A DNA stretch of 64,000 bases from Tritrichomonas foetus (taxonomy: Eukaryota > Parabasalia > Tritrichomonadida > Tritrichomonadidae), in the NCBI GenBank assembly GCA_001839685.1, contig MLAK01000519.1, positions 21,124 to 85,123 on the forward strand. Direction: 5' to 3'. Positions 21,033 to 30,916 of this stretch are shown here, piece by piece (positions within the stretch are counted from its first letter, which is position 1; the number at the start of each line of letters is the position of its first letter). Both the position numbers and the translations under genes were made by a program. Under the pieces are notes generated by a model. It saw only the letters and a list, made by a program, of their open reading frames with translations. It ran no database searches and had not been told where the DNA came from.

Positions 21033-23624
21033 TCATTGCATTGGTGAATAAAATGTCGCCAATCTAATCTGAAGTTGTTCATTTCTATCGCGTGGATCAT
21101 CCATTTTCGATATAGAAAATTGCTTGGCTGGACCATATGTTTTTTGATCTATCATTATTGAAAATACTTTGCCCGATTTAACTTTAAATTCGATCTCTGT
21201 AACAATTTTGGTCATTATTTTACTCGCATAAGATGCTCGAGTCTCACCTTTTTTGAATGACAAAGAATCTTTTGTCCATTCGCCAACAACAAAAGGATCA
21301 GTTGGCTTTAATTTCCGCTCACCTTCAATATTCCAAATAGAAATAGATTTCAACTTCATTTTCTTCTCAATAAATTGATTATTAATAGTCCCATTTTCAC
21401 TCTGTGCTTTATATTCAACACCAGAAACAATTGAAGAACACTTTAAATTCGGAGGTGGATTATTTGTAACTATTTTTGAGAATTCTTCACCAACATGAAC
21501 TGATGAAACCCATGGAACAACAACATTTTGGTTATTTTCAAGGAGGATTTCACATTTCCATACATTTATCATTTGAGCAGATCTCCCAAACATTAAGAAA
21601 TGATGCAGAGAAAATTGGAACATATTATTAGGGGAAGGATCTGAAAACCAGGTGTGATTGTTATAGACTGAATGCGAGGCAGTATTAGATGGATTTCTTT
21701 CCAATATAGTTTTGAATTCAACAGCATTCAAATTATCAATATTTGAATTTGTAGAATCATTATTTCCTTGATTTGAAGTTGCTATACTATCTTCATTTGA
21801 TTTTGGAATGAGTTTTGATGCAACTACAAATATATTTTCAACAAATCTATGATAAATAGGGTCTATTCTTCCAAGAAAAGATGCAATTTCATTAGGTGCC
21901 TTTTTATCAACAGGAACAACATACCAAGTATATACTACTTTAGAAAGTACTTCGGGTGTTTCACTAAATGCTACTACAAGTGATTGAAGCATGTTGGTAA
22001 TTAGAAGGTCACTTCCTGCAAGTAATACAGGTTGAAAAATAAGAGCTGTATCATCATTTTCATAGATTGATGCTTTTGCTCTTACAGGATCAATTAACTT
22101 GGATTTAATGGTTGGATATAATGGAGTCGAAAATACCGATTTTTCATTATTAAATATCGGTGTGAGTAATTTATCACTCACAGGAAAAGAAAGATTCACA
22201 CGATTGGGTACAAATCTAAAAATAGGTGGCATTAAATTTGAAGCATCAACAATTTTTTCATCAGATTCCTCACTATTTTCATCTATTATATGCTCATTTC
22301 CTCCAATAATTTCATTATTAAGAGAATTTAGTGTTCTCTCATTACTTTTGGAATCATCAAAACTATCAGAATCACTTAAATAAATTTTAATGCTAGTCTT
22401 ATTTTTGTGATTATTTTTCCCATTCTTCACTGAGTCATTTAAATCATTTTTAACTTTAGTATTTTTATTCTTTTCTCTATCACTATTGTTTTTCGTTTTA
22501 TTTAGGTTTTTAGAAATAATATCATCAGACAGGTTGATCATTTTCCTTATTTTTTCTATTCCTTTCTTTGTGAAACTCAGCTTCTGGATAATTTTGGTTG
22601 CATCATCAATAGACACTACTTGATTTGATTTTAAAGTATCAATGATGAAAAAATCAACAAAACTAATTAAACATGAAGGAATAGAATGGAATCTACTAGT
22701 TTTTGAATACAAAAAATTGGCAACAATTGGTGTTGTTTGATCAAAATATATTGGAACAGCTGACTCAAAAGCAGAATTATCAGCGATTATTGTTGAAAGA
22801 ACCGTAAAATATGTTGATCCTCGATAAGCTCCTTCTCTAACAAGTTCCATGCCAAGCTGCGAAGCAATATCAGAAACAGGAGATGGTTTAGCAAGATAAA
22901 GTTTTAAGGGGTCCGTTAAATTTAAAATCATTGCTTTTCCAGATTGATCTGGAAATATTGTTAAAAATACTCGAATCAAGTGCAATAAAACAATTGATTG
23001 TTCAGTGTTGTTTGACATTTCAAGTTTTTGCTTAATTCCTTTAATAAATGGAACAAAAAATGACTTTTGATGGTTAAAAATGAATCTGAGAAGATGTGTC
23101 AAAATGAATATTGGTAAGGTATTGTGAAGAATAACATTGTTTCCACTATCAACAATGTCATCAAGATATGATTTAAAGTTTGAAAGGACTGTATTTTTAT
23201 TTAAAGTGTCACTAATTTTCATAAAAATTGGAGAAATTTTTGGAATTCCCATTTCTAAAAGATTATCAACAAGAGGTTTCCATTTTGATGTATTAAATAT
23301 ATAATTATATGCTACTGATATATGTAAAACACTATATAAAATTGACTTCACATTCTTTTTCATAGTGAAGTTGTTTTGACTTGAATTGTTATTATTATTG
23401 GACGATTGAATACATTGAACATAGTTTAATAAATATGTACACATTTTTAAAAATGATGATTCAGCAAACTTTTCAAATTTCATGTTATTCCAATAGCAAT
23501 TACTAACACCAGGTGATATATTGAAATTGTTTACCATTAGTAGTTCTAAATTTGGATCAAAAATGGTTTCTCTAAATTCATCGTATTTATCATAAAAAAT
23601 GATTTTCGACAAAACTTCATTCAT
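21033..23624 (-). CDS. PI 3-kinase class IB p101 regulatory subunit-like
   Basis: An 863-residue protein with three parts: a helical solenoid (about 1-370), a disordered Lys/Asn then acidic linker (about 370-460), and a mixed alpha/beta plus beta-rich C-terminal half. The segment TWYVVPVDKKAPNEIASF followed by LGRIDPIYHRF (near 565-592) closely matches the conserved core of vertebrate PIK3R5/p101 (YYIPV...ELATFLGRVDPWYQ). The following VWKCEILLEN strand and the C-terminal region fit the same order. p101 couples PI3K-gamma to G-beta-gamma at the plasma membrane. If the match holds, this protein would regulate a class I PI3K in a parabasalid. The ATG start is preceded by a short upstream ATG that stops after four codons. 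It is convergent with the spastizin-like gene. Confidence 0.85.
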   Translation of the reverse strand: MNEVLSKIIFYDKYDEFRETIFDPNLELLMVNNFNISPGVSNCYWNNMKFEKFAESSFLKMCTYLLNYVQCIQSSNNNNNSSQNNFTMKKNVKSILYSVLHISVAYNYIFNTSKWKPLVDNLLEMGIPKISPIFMKISDTLNKNTVLSNFKSYLDDIVDSGNNVILHNTLPIFILTHLLRFIFNHQKSFFVPFIKGIKQKLEMSNNTEQSIVLLHLIRVFLTIFPDQSGKAMILNLTDPLKLYLAKPSPVSDIASQLGMELVREGAYRGSTYFTVLSTIIADNSAFESAVPIYFDQTTPIVANFLYSKTSRFHSIPSCLISFVDFFIIDTLKSNQVVSIDDATKIIQKLSFTKKGIEKIRKMINLSDDIISKNLNKTKNNSDREKNKNTKVKNDLNDSVKNGKNNHKNKTSIKIYLSDSDSFDDSKSNERTLNSLNNEIIGGNEHIIDENSEESDEKIVDASNLMPPIFRFVPNRVNLSFPVSDKLLTPIFNNEKSVFSTPLYPTIKSKLIDPVRAKASIYENDDTALIFQPVLLAGSDLLITNMLQSLVVAFSETPEVLSKVVYTWYVVPVDKKAPNEIASFLGRIDPIYHRFVENIFVVASKLIPKSNEDSIATSNQGNNDSTNSNIDNLNAVEFKTILERNPSNTASHSVYNNHTWFSDPSPNNMFQFSLHHFLMFGRSAQMINVWKCEILLENNQNVVVPWVSSVHVGEEFSKIVTNNPPPNLKCSSIVSGVEYKAQSENGTINNQFIEKKMKLKSISIWNIEGERKLKPTDPFVVGEWTKDSLSFKKGETRASYASKIMTKIVTEIEFKVKSGKVFSIMIDQKTYGPAKQFSISKMDDPRDRNEQLQIRLATFYSPMQ

Positions 23625-24034
23625 TTGCCATCAAACAATTTGAGAGAAATTCACCATGATATCAATTATTTTTACCTTTTAACCGTTTTTCTCTTTTCAT
23701 CTTATTTTATCTGATATTTTTCAGATATCGGTTGTCACAAAAATTGGTATAGAATGTTTCCCCATACAATTCTGGAATATTATTTTAAGTGAAATTTGTT
23801 AGAAGATATAAGATTGTAAAAAGTATTACACCATAATAATTAAATTTAATTAATTTACTATCACAGATCTTATTTTCTTCGAATTCTATGAATCAGGAAA
23901 ACAGATATACATTGTGTCTAGTGAATATCAGCAAATAAAATCAATAACAATAATAATAAAAAGAGTAAAAAAATATCTCCTTTTATAAAATAATATAAAA
24001 TAAAAAGTAGTAAATTAATAAAACCTAAAAACCC
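23625..24034. other. intergenic, no gene seen
   Basis: About 0.4 kb of AT-rich DNA upstream of the p101-like gene and downstream of the membrane-protein gene, both on the minus strand. It contains short AAT and TAA runs and nothing else that I can name. Confidence 0.55.
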
Positions 24035-25840
24035 TTAAACATGCGATGTCTGAAGTCTAATCAGTTCATCCTGTTCTTCAAGCATCTTCTGGTTCTTATA
24101 AAGACAACAATAGACTCCAATGTAAACAAAGAAGAATAGAGCACCAATGCTCATTGTGACAGGCAACACAACAACCAACAAGTATAAATAGGGATCTTTA
24201 ATTTTGCGACGATTTTCAGATTTAGAAACATATATTTTAATTCTCTGAATATCAAATTCATCAGAAGATTGAATATGAAGTCTTTCATATAAAAGTGTTG
24301 AGTAGGAATCATATTTATAAGGTATTTGCATCTTTTCGTCATAAATAAATCTATCAAGGTAATAATTTATGTCTTCAGGAGAACAATCCAAATAACTGGT
24401 AGGAGCTTCCCGATTGTTTTCAAAATGCATTAACCAATCAGGATAAACTGTAGATTGGTTAGTTATATTAATATTTGCAGAAAAAAGTAAAGTATTTCCT
24501 TTCATATTACAATTATTTAGTTCAGCATCATCAAAAAAATAAGAATCACCTTGAAGTTGAACACACTGGATACCTAAATTCGAAATTAAATTTTTAATGA
24601 TTAGAAAAGGATATCCATCAGTTTGATTTTGAAGAGCATCAATTTTTTCCATATCATAGTAATTTATATTGTTATTTCGACTCTGATGTGAATTCTGATA
24701 TAAATTCTTTATTTGGTTGTTATTTTTATTGATATTTTGATGATTATTATTTAAATTCTTCGATAAGCTTTGGTTCGTATCATTTACAGTTTCATAAATT
24801 GCATATTTATAAGGGTATTTGTTAAATAACATGCAATCTTCAAAAATTACTGAAAAATTATTACCAATATGATTTCGAATTTTATTGTGACTCATAACAA
24901 CATTTGGAAATGTGATAGAATTGTTTTCATTTGTTAAATTATATGAACTTTTTATAATTTCTAAATTTTGTGTAAGATTTATGAAAAATGGGAAAAATGA
25001 AGAACTGTCAGCTGTAACAAAAAGAGAATTGGCCTCTATACCTCCATAAATGCGATCACCTGTATTTCCTTGAACAGTAATAAAAATATTATCAGGGAAA
25101 GATATCAATACTGATGGATAGTAAAAATATTCATCTTCGCTATCCAAAAAATTGATTCTGACATCTTGATCGAAAATCATTCCGGTTTCTTTGCAAAAAG
25201 AGAGTGTTAAATTAGTTTTTAAAAGTTCCCTTCCGATTTTGAAGGTTGTATAATTACTTTCTAAGGAAGAAGAAGATTTATATTTCCTTCCAGTATAAAC
25301 AATTTCACCTTTGGAGAAATTTAGTTCTTTAATTAAGAAAAGTGGTGAAAGTACGTATGGATCAATAAAATAAAACTCCTGTGAATAGTCTTCATATTCT
25401 ACTGCGATAGAAACACGATTGTCTTCGGTTCTTGTTAGCTTGTTTGACAAGAGACTTTCATCGAACAAAACATTGTATAATTTCATACTAGGTGTTTCCA
25501 TATGGTTAAGAGTTGAATTGACAATAATATTTTCCAGAGAAAAAGAGTTTCTTATTTCGATTTCACCGAAGTGTACACGAAGAAGAGAATTATCTGGAGC
25601 TTCACCTCTAACTGTGAGATAGCAATCATCATAGAAATATAGAATGAGAGATTTTGGATAAATTATGTCTTCGACTACATTGATGGTAATAAAAGTATCC
25701 TTCATTGGAATTTTTGTCCATTCATCAAGTGAAATGTAGTATTTTTCATTGACATATGTGATTGTGCATTTAGTTCTGTTTGTAACATAAATACAAAAGT
25801 CAGAAGATCTAGTCAGGAAAGATAAAAAAAAGAAAAGCAT
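24035..25840 (-). CDS. type I membrane surface protein, unknown family
   Basis: A 601-residue protein beginning with a hydrophobic signal (MLFFFLSFLT), followed by a long extracellular part with many N-glycosylation sequons and beta-rich character. One transmembrane helix (about 552-580) is followed by a short cytoplasmic tail with a CCLYKN start. An Asn-rich low-complexity insert occupies about residues 360-395. I do not recognise the ectodomain. The overall plan (signal, large ectodomain, one helix, 20-25 residue tail) is common among trichomonad surface proteins. The start is ATG with TAATC just before it. The gene is divergent from the propeller-like membrane protein at 26345. Confidence 0.85.
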   Translation of the reverse strand: MLFFFLSFLTRSSDFCIYVTNRTKCTITYVNEKYYISLDEWTKIPMKDTFITINVVEDIIYPKSLILYFYDDCYLTVRGEAPDNSLLRVHFGEIEIRNSFSLENIIVNSTLNHMETPSMKLYNVLFDESLLSNKLTRTEDNRVSIAVEYEDYSQEFYFIDPYVLSPLFLIKELNFSKGEIVYTGRKYKSSSSLESNYTTFKIGRELLKTNLTLSFCKETGMIFDQDVRINFLDSEDEYFYYPSVLISFPDNIFITVQGNTGDRIYGGIEANSLFVTADSSSFFPFFINLTQNLEIIKSSYNLTNENNSITFPNVVMSHNKIRNHIGNNFSVIFEDCMLFNKYPYKYAIYETVNDTNQSLSKNLNNNHQNINKNNNQIKNLYQNSHQSRNNNINYYDMEKIDALQNQTDGYPFLIIKNLISNLGIQCVQLQGDSYFFDDAELNNCNMKGNTLLFSANINITNQSTVYPDWLMHFENNREAPTSYLDCSPEDINYYLDRFIYDEKMQIPYKYDSYSTLLYERLHIQSSDEFDIQRIKIYVSKSENRRKIKDPYLYLLVVVLPVTMSIGALFFFVYIGVYCCLYKNQKMLEEQDELIRLQTSHV

Positions 25841-26344
25841 GATTAGATTTTTTAAAATTTGCGAGAATTTCGATCAAACACGATTAAATTTGATTCAATC
25901 GTCATTTTTGAATGTAAAAACTATTTTTTATTGTTGCCCTCACTAATATCTCTTGCTTATTATACTTGTCATGTCTTCGAAAAATAAAATAATGGAAATT
26001 ACTTTTATAATTTTAGCATTAGATAACCAATAAACCAATTACGGGTCAAGATATAATTAATTGCAATATTAACTACTTTACAACCACACGTTTAAAAATA
26101 AGAAGTCAATTTTCACCATTCTTTGACCTTAGCTGTAGCTTCAAACTCATTCAGAAAAAGTTGATTTTTTCAATGAAAAGGTGATATTTTTTCTTTGTTT
26201 CTTTCAAATATTTCTGATACGGTCAAACTTACTGTGTGAAAGAATTCTACCTACTATTTCTCAAAAAGTTTCATTAATTTCTATCACTCAATAAACTTTT
26301 ATTTCCATCTCATTTCATTTATTGATAATAATCGCTAAAGCAAA
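25841..26344. promoter_or_regulatory. divergent intergenic with initiator-like motifs
   Basis: A 0.5-kb AT-rich spacer between two divergent membrane-protein genes. TCATTTCATTT at 26310-26320 sits 25-35 nt before the right-hand ATG and resembles the trichomonad initiator (TCA+1Y followed by a second TCATT). Assignment is by similarity only. Confidence 0.35.
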
Positions 26345-27976
26345 ATGAATCAGTGCGTTTTAAAAGCCATATTACTAGCAGTTGGAGCAGCAGCAATGGT
26401 AACAGTTGTAACACTCGCTTTCTATTTAGTTAACGATAATGATGACGAAAAGCAATTAAGATATTCCATTTCTTCTGTCAATTTTCCCGAAAATGTTAGA
26501 AATATTGATTATTCACACTATACAGCCACAAATAAAATTGTGTTTACATATTTTGACACAATCACAAATGAATCATATATGGCAATCATTGATGATGATG
26601 GGACTAATCTCAAAAATATATATAAAGGTGAAATAAAGCCAATATATAAGTCAAATGGTGTTCGAATTATGCCTTTTGAAGATAACAAAAGATTACTGTT
26701 AGGTGATTTTATTCTTGAATGCACACCTGATATTGATTCAGCTGATATTGAGCAGACAAAATTGGTTCCAATTGAATATCCAGAAAAAATTGTTAATGAC
26801 GAAAATACATTAGTTTTATGGAGTGAAATCATAATTTCACCAGATAATAAAGTAATGGCCTGGTCCACGCTTCACATGATAGCTGGAGCAATTAATTTTA
26901 TTGCTGAAATCGAAAGAGCTGAAGATAAATATGTTTTAAATAACGTAAAGATTATTTCAGACTTGGCTTATTATAAAGTTGATAAGGATGGATATATAAC
27001 CGTTCCTTCCAGAATTCGTGGTGGTGAAATTAAACAGTTCACAGCAGGAGGAACAAAAGCTACATTGGCAGGTGCTGGAAAACAAGGCCTAGCTAAATCA
27101 GTCGTTCAAGATCTTGATGGTGAAGAAGTAGTTGAACTTTCACATGAACCAGGATATGATGAAACTACAATTATTTCACCTGATGGAAAACTTGGTGTTG
27201 TAATGTCAACCAGATTTTCACCAAAAACATCGTGTGCTATTCTTGGGCTTCTTCCAAGACCATTAAGCACATTTACTGTTATGACAATGAATCGATATGT
27301 TTATTCATATGCAGTTGCTGGTGTAAGAAAAACAAGAATTGGAAATATTGGACCAGCTTTAATCGAAATAGAAAAATCAAAGAATGATTATGATTATCAT
27401 GGATTTGATTTACATGATCCTGAACAAGTTTGGGTTTATTATTCACCAATGTCATGGCATACAAGTTCTACTAAAGCTATATGGATTGAAGGAAATAGAA
27501 ACACTGGTGAAAAGAGAGTAAGAATGGTACAAATCGAAAATTACCCAAGCGGATCACCAGAAACTGTTCAATCAACAATAATTGATAAGATTCCATATGC
27601 TCAAGATATAAGTGCTTTAGATGATATTCCACCAAGATATGTTGAAGGAAAAATAGCAGGATACAAGAATGAAAGCTACATTGATTATTCTTTTCAACTT
27701 ACATCAGCTAGATCAGATTATCATAACTTTTCCGAAGATGGCAAAACTTTTGCCAATGGCTATGAAATGTTCAATATGAATACAACAACCGGTGAAATTT
27801 TTTATCAGGGTCAAGTTAAGCTCACAGGTGAAAAAACAGGTGAGATGGATTTCAGAATCACATTTTCCTCAGCAAATAATTTATTATTCGAAAATGGTGA
27901 TGATGGAAAGCCAAAAACATATGGATATTCAACATATAACGGTAAAACTATCAATGTAGATGAAATGTCCGAATAG
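26345..27976 (+). CDS. membrane-anchored beta-propeller-like protein
   Basis: A 543-residue protein with an N-terminal hydrophobic helix (about 6-29) acting as a signal anchor. A beta-rich ectodomain follows, with repeated blade-like segments such as IISPDNKVMAWST and IISPDGKLGVVMS, which are typical of TolB/PD40-type propellers. The rest has the look of bacterial, especially Firmicutes, extracellular propeller proteins, so lateral transfer is possible but not shown. No catalytic motif is visible; binding of sugar or protein would be a guess. The ATG start is preceded by TCATTTATT-type initiator-like sequence. Codon use resembles the neighbouring genes, so any transfer would be old. Confidence 0.85.
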   Translation: MNQCVLKAILLAVGAAAMVTVVTLAFYLVNDNDDEKQLRYSISSVNFPENVRNIDYSHYTATNKIVFTYFDTITNESYMAIIDDDGTNLKNIYKGEIKPIYKSNGVRIMPFEDNKRLLLGDFILECTPDIDSADIEQTKLVPIEYPEKIVNDENTLVLWSEIIISPDNKVMAWSTLHMIAGAINFIAEIERAEDKYVLNNVKIISDLAYYKVDKDGYITVPSRIRGGEIKQFTAGGTKATLAGAGKQGLAKSVVQDLDGEEVVELSHEPGYDETTIISPDGKLGVVMSTRFSPKTSCAILGLLPRPLSTFTVMTMNRYVYSYAVAGVRKTRIGNIGPALIEIEKSKNDYDYHGFDLHDPEQVWVYYSPMSWHTSSTKAIWIEGNRNTGEKRVRMVQIENYPSGSPETVQSTIIDKIPYAQDISALDDIPPRYVEGKIAGYKNESYIDYSFQLTSARSDYHNFSEDGKTFANGYEMFNMNTTTGEIFYQGQVKLTGEKTGEMDFRITFSSANNLLFENGDDGKPKTYGYSTYNGKTINVDEMSE

Positions 27977-28200
27977 AATAAATACATCATACTTTACTGT
28001 TATTGACTCGATTCTTTAGATCTTACTCATTATTTTACTTAAATAAAACCATTTTATCTCTTTCCGAATCTATTCTTGAAGTGACGGAAGTAGAAGATGG
28101 AACTTTATAAAACAAAGGAAAGCTATATGGAATATTTTTTAATAATAGAATAGAATAAAATCAAATAAATCATAACTATAAATCATTGAATGAATCGTAA

Positions 28201-29154
28201 TTATTCATCATTATTTTCTTCTTCGTCTTTTTCATCTTTCTTTTCTTCTTCAGGTGATGGTGATCCAACGAGGCCACCGACGCCAGCATCAACAATATTG
28301 TCAAGGTTGCCATTTTCTTCTTCATCTTCTTTCTTTTCAGCTTCTTTCTTTGCATCTTCTTTCTTTTCAGCTTCTGCCTTTTCTTCGGATGGATTTGGCT
28401 TTGGCTTCTGTTGTTTTGGTTCTGGTTTTGGCTTTGGTTTTGGCTTTGGCTTTTCTTCGGTTAATCCGTCAACGCCATCTTTCATGATATCATCCAGTTT
28501 GCTGCTGTTATTTTTACTATTGGTGCTTGATTGGGCTTTGCTGCTTCCTTTTTTGGCTGGATGCTTCTTTTCATTGGCATCTTCTTCATCTTGGAAGTCC
28601 TTGATTTCGAATTTCTTCGGCATTGGCCTGATTATCTCAGGGTCATAGTTGCTGTAGCTTTTCTTCTTGCTTGAGGGTGATGAGTCACTTTGCTTCTTAC
28701 TTGATGGTTTTGCAATCTTCGGGTTGTCAACAGGGAACCCATATATTTCAGGATGTCCAGTCATTCTGCTGACTTGCCTTTTATGATCCATCTCGTGATC
28801 GATGAAATCTGCGCGGCAAATCGTCGGTGATTGGTTTGCAATTGCTTGAATGATTTTCATGTTTTCGGCTGTGATTTGCATCTGCTTCTCCCTCTGGGCG
28901 CGTCCGAGCAATGAAGTGTGTCTCCCGCCATTTTTAACAGACGGAGAATTGGTGCCAGCTGCGCTGGAGGCTCCATCGTGTCTGTCTGTCTGCTGGACGT
29001 AGGAAGGAATGCCTGTGCCGGTGTGATTTTGGAATTGGGATTTCTGTTTTGGACGGGTGGCAATTCTTGCGAGGGCTTCTTGATGGAGACGATAGCGGCG
29101 GCCACGCTCGGCCATAGCACAGATTCGATTGACTTCTGGAATAGCTCTATACAT
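28201..29154 (-). CDS. CFAP97-domain axonemal protein
   Basis: A 317-residue protein. Residues about 80-125 (GRAQREKQMQITAENMKIIQ and following) match the core of the CFAP97/Hemingway (KIAA1430) domain, in which a basic RE..Q.IT.EN..IL.RI pattern is diagnostic. CFAP97 proteins are needed for building or maintaining motile cilia, fitting a cell with several flagella. The N-terminal part is basic. The C-terminal 150 residues are low-complexity Lys/Glu/Pro with KPKPKPEP and EKKEDAKKEAE runs, probably disordered. The start is ATG. The gene is more GC-rich than average for this window. The assignment rests on one short domain. Confidence 0.85.
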   Translation of the reverse strand: MYRAIPEVNRICAMAERGRRYRLHQEALARIATRPKQKSQFQNHTGTGIPSYVQQTDRHDGASSAAGTNSPSVKNGGRHTSLLGRAQREKQMQITAENMKIIQAIANQSPTICRADFIDHEMDHKRQVSRMTGHPEIYGFPVDNPKIAKPSSKKQSDSSPSSKKKSYSNYDPEIIRPMPKKFEIKDFQDEEDANEKKHPAKKGSSKAQSSTNSKNNSSKLDDIMKDGVDGLTEEKPKPKPKPKPEPKQQKPKPNPSEEKAEAEKKEDAKKEAEKKEDEEENGNLDNIVDAGVGGLVGSPSPEEEKKDEKDEEENNDE

Positions 29155-29572
29155 GGATATTGTTTGTTTGCTTTTTTTAAAATTTGTTTTTTGGAAAAAA
29201 CGAATTGTAAGAAAAATTGAATGAATTGCTAAATCATTGAATGTTTTCTATACTTTATTTGGTTTTACGTCTAACGATGGGCTTAGCTTTATCCTTGAAA
29301 GAAGGTCGTTTTTGAAAAAGATTTAACCTAGGAAAAAGAAGTGATTTTGGCGGTCAAATAAAGTATTAAAATTGAATGAAGAGAAAAAGTTGAAACAAAA
29401 ATGAGCTTTTCCACTAATTTCACAAATATATCGGTGAAATCATTCCTTCAATAAAATACATCACTGCCAGCGATTCGCAAAGTTAATTTATATTAACAAA
29501 ATGGAAATAAAAAGATTGGAGTGAAAGGAGGAAAATTGATAGAAAGGTTGAAGAAGAGAAAAGAGAAAAAAG

Positions 29573-29580
29573 AAAAAAAA
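29573..29580 (-). terminator. RNA polymerase III terminator
   Basis: Eight A on the plus strand give a run of eight T on the tRNA strand, one base past the discriminator position. This is a standard Pol III stop signal. Confidence 0.8.
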
Positions 29581-29581
29581 G

Positions 29582-29663
29582 CGACACGAACCAGATTCGA
29601 ACTGATGAGGGATCAACCCATGGGGACTCAAATCCCACGCCTTAACCACTCGGCCATCGTGCC
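29582..29663 (-). tRNA. tRNA-Ser, anticodon TGA
   Basis: A full cloverleaf can be drawn. Acceptor stem GGCACGA pairs with TCGTGTC, the D-arm is GCCGAGTGGTTAAGGC, the anticodon loop is TTTGAGT with anticodon TGA, there is a long variable arm (GGGTTGATCCC), and the T-arm is ATCAG-TTCGAAT-CTGGT. The long variable arm and the GGCAC...G discriminator fit serine. The A31-C39 pair closing the anticodon stem is mismatched, and position 37 is G rather than the usual A. CCA is not encoded and no intron is present. It reads UCA codons. Confidence 0.9.
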
Positions 29664-29727
29664 TTATGATCTCTTGATAAAAAGATATTTTTTTCATGTT
29701 TTTTTAAAAAACATTTTCTAACTCAAA

Positions 29728-30303
29728 ATGTGTACGTTAAAAAAAACGCATTTCTCAATGCTTCCACATCAGGCAAGGAGCACTGCCAATCAACAATACT
29801 CTACAGCGACTCGAACTCAAAAGCAAACTATTGTTATCCAAAAACCATCAAAAAAGTGTAAAAATCTCCTTGCCCCATTATCTCCACATCCCAAAGATGC
29901 CAATCCACAAAACGCCCAATCACAAGAAAGCCTAATCGAAGATAATACAAACCAACAACTACAGAACACCCAAAATGGAGAGCAACTCAATAATCCAAAT
30001 CCACCTGCGCCAGTCGCCATTCAGAATCAGCCAGCTCAACCAAACAACGGTAATTTTGATCACTTTGCTGAAGTGAAGAATCGAGTCAACGAAAATATGC
30101 CTCAGCCACTAATCCAAGAATTCAAAGTGCCAAAACTCGCCAATCCAAAAGAAAAAGGTGTGTCAATGTCTGTTCATCCTCAGTCAAAGGTCAAATTTGA
30201 TGGCAAAAAACCAAGGGCTCCACTTTCCCTCCAAGTTCTTGCTGATCGGGCTGCCCTCACCGGGGGAAACGAATCTTTCCTGCCACAATTGAAAGTTGCT
30301 TGA
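29728..30303 (+). CDS. small Pro/Gln/Asn-rich unknown protein
   Basis: A 191-residue protein that I do not recognise. It is hydrophilic and probably disordered, with Gln/Asn/Pro-rich residues about 60-115 and a more conserved-looking C-terminus (KKPRAPLSLQVLADRAAL). No signal peptide or membrane helix. Translation could instead begin at the second ATG, 29758, which follows TTTCTCA; the first follows AACTCAAA. Both fit a TCA-type initiator, so the start is open. It is tandem with the UBE3A-like gene downstream. Confidence 0.7.
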   Translation: MCTLKKTHFSMLPHQARSTANQQYSTATRTQKQTIVIQKPSKKCKNLLAPLSPHPKDANPQNAQSQESLIEDNTNQQLQNTQNGEQLNNPNPPAPVAIQNQPAQPNNGNFDHFAEVKNRVNENMPQPLIQEFKVPKLANPKEKGVSMSVHPQSKVKFDGKKPRAPLSLQVLADRAALTGGNESFLPQLKVA

Positions 30304-30916
30304 AAAGAATCTGATTCCTCTTTTTCAGTTGAATAATTTGATTCCAATGTTAAAATTTCTCTTATCATGATACCTTTATCTTACTTTTTGACCATTATCT
30401 TGTTTTTTGACCTTTATCTTACTTTTTGACCATTATCTTGTTTTTTGACCTTTTTCATATGATTTTTCTCCATTATTATTTGTTGTTGTGTTCTTTCCAA
30501 TCTCCGGTTTGAGTTTCATCTCAGCAGTTGAAAAAATATCTCATCATGTTTTGAAAATTCGACAAATTCATGAATAATTATTATATAATAAAATTCTATA
30601 GATTATAGAATAGATTATAGAATTTAGAAGTTTTATATCATAATTATGCGAATATCTCTAGTGTTTTCGATGTACCTATCAATCAAAACATTTTGGTAAT
30701 CAAATTTCAAGAAATTTGCATATGCATAATAAAAAAATATTTCGGGTAAAATCATCATTATGATACACGATTCATGAATCATCATTCAATAATGAATGAG
30801 TGTGGATGAAAGTTCGGTTAAACGAACTATTTTTTTATCGACCAACTATAATCAGAAATTGATACAATTATCGGCTATTTATATTCAGAATTTTTAAATA
30901 AATTTTTTATTAATTC
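30304..30916. other. intergenic with a short tandem repeat
   Basis: About 0.6 kb between two plus-strand genes. It holds the 38-bp repeat listed at 30373-30448 and otherwise AT-rich DNA, including a small repeated TAGATTATAGAAT near 30600. TTCATGG at the right edge gives the next gene an initiator-like TCA directly before its ATG. Confidence 0.6.
30373..30448. repeat. 38-bp tandem repeat, two copies
   Basis: Two identical 38-bp units, each made of two related 19-bp halves (CCTTTATCTTACTTTTTGA and CCATTATCTTGTTTTTTGA). It lies 70 bp after the stop of the small gene at 29728. Confidence 0.85.

Larger units (their letters stand above)
29155..29727. other. intergenic containing a tRNA
   Basis: A 0.57-kb spacer between the CFAP97-like gene and the small gene at 29728. 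Apart from the tRNA at 29582-29663 and its T-run I see no other feature. Confidence 0.6.

Noticed and set aside
28190..28648. Plus-strand Ser/Phe-rich frame over the CFAP97-like gene
   Set aside because: It is the antisense shadow of the Lys/Glu/Pro-rich tail and lacks any domain.
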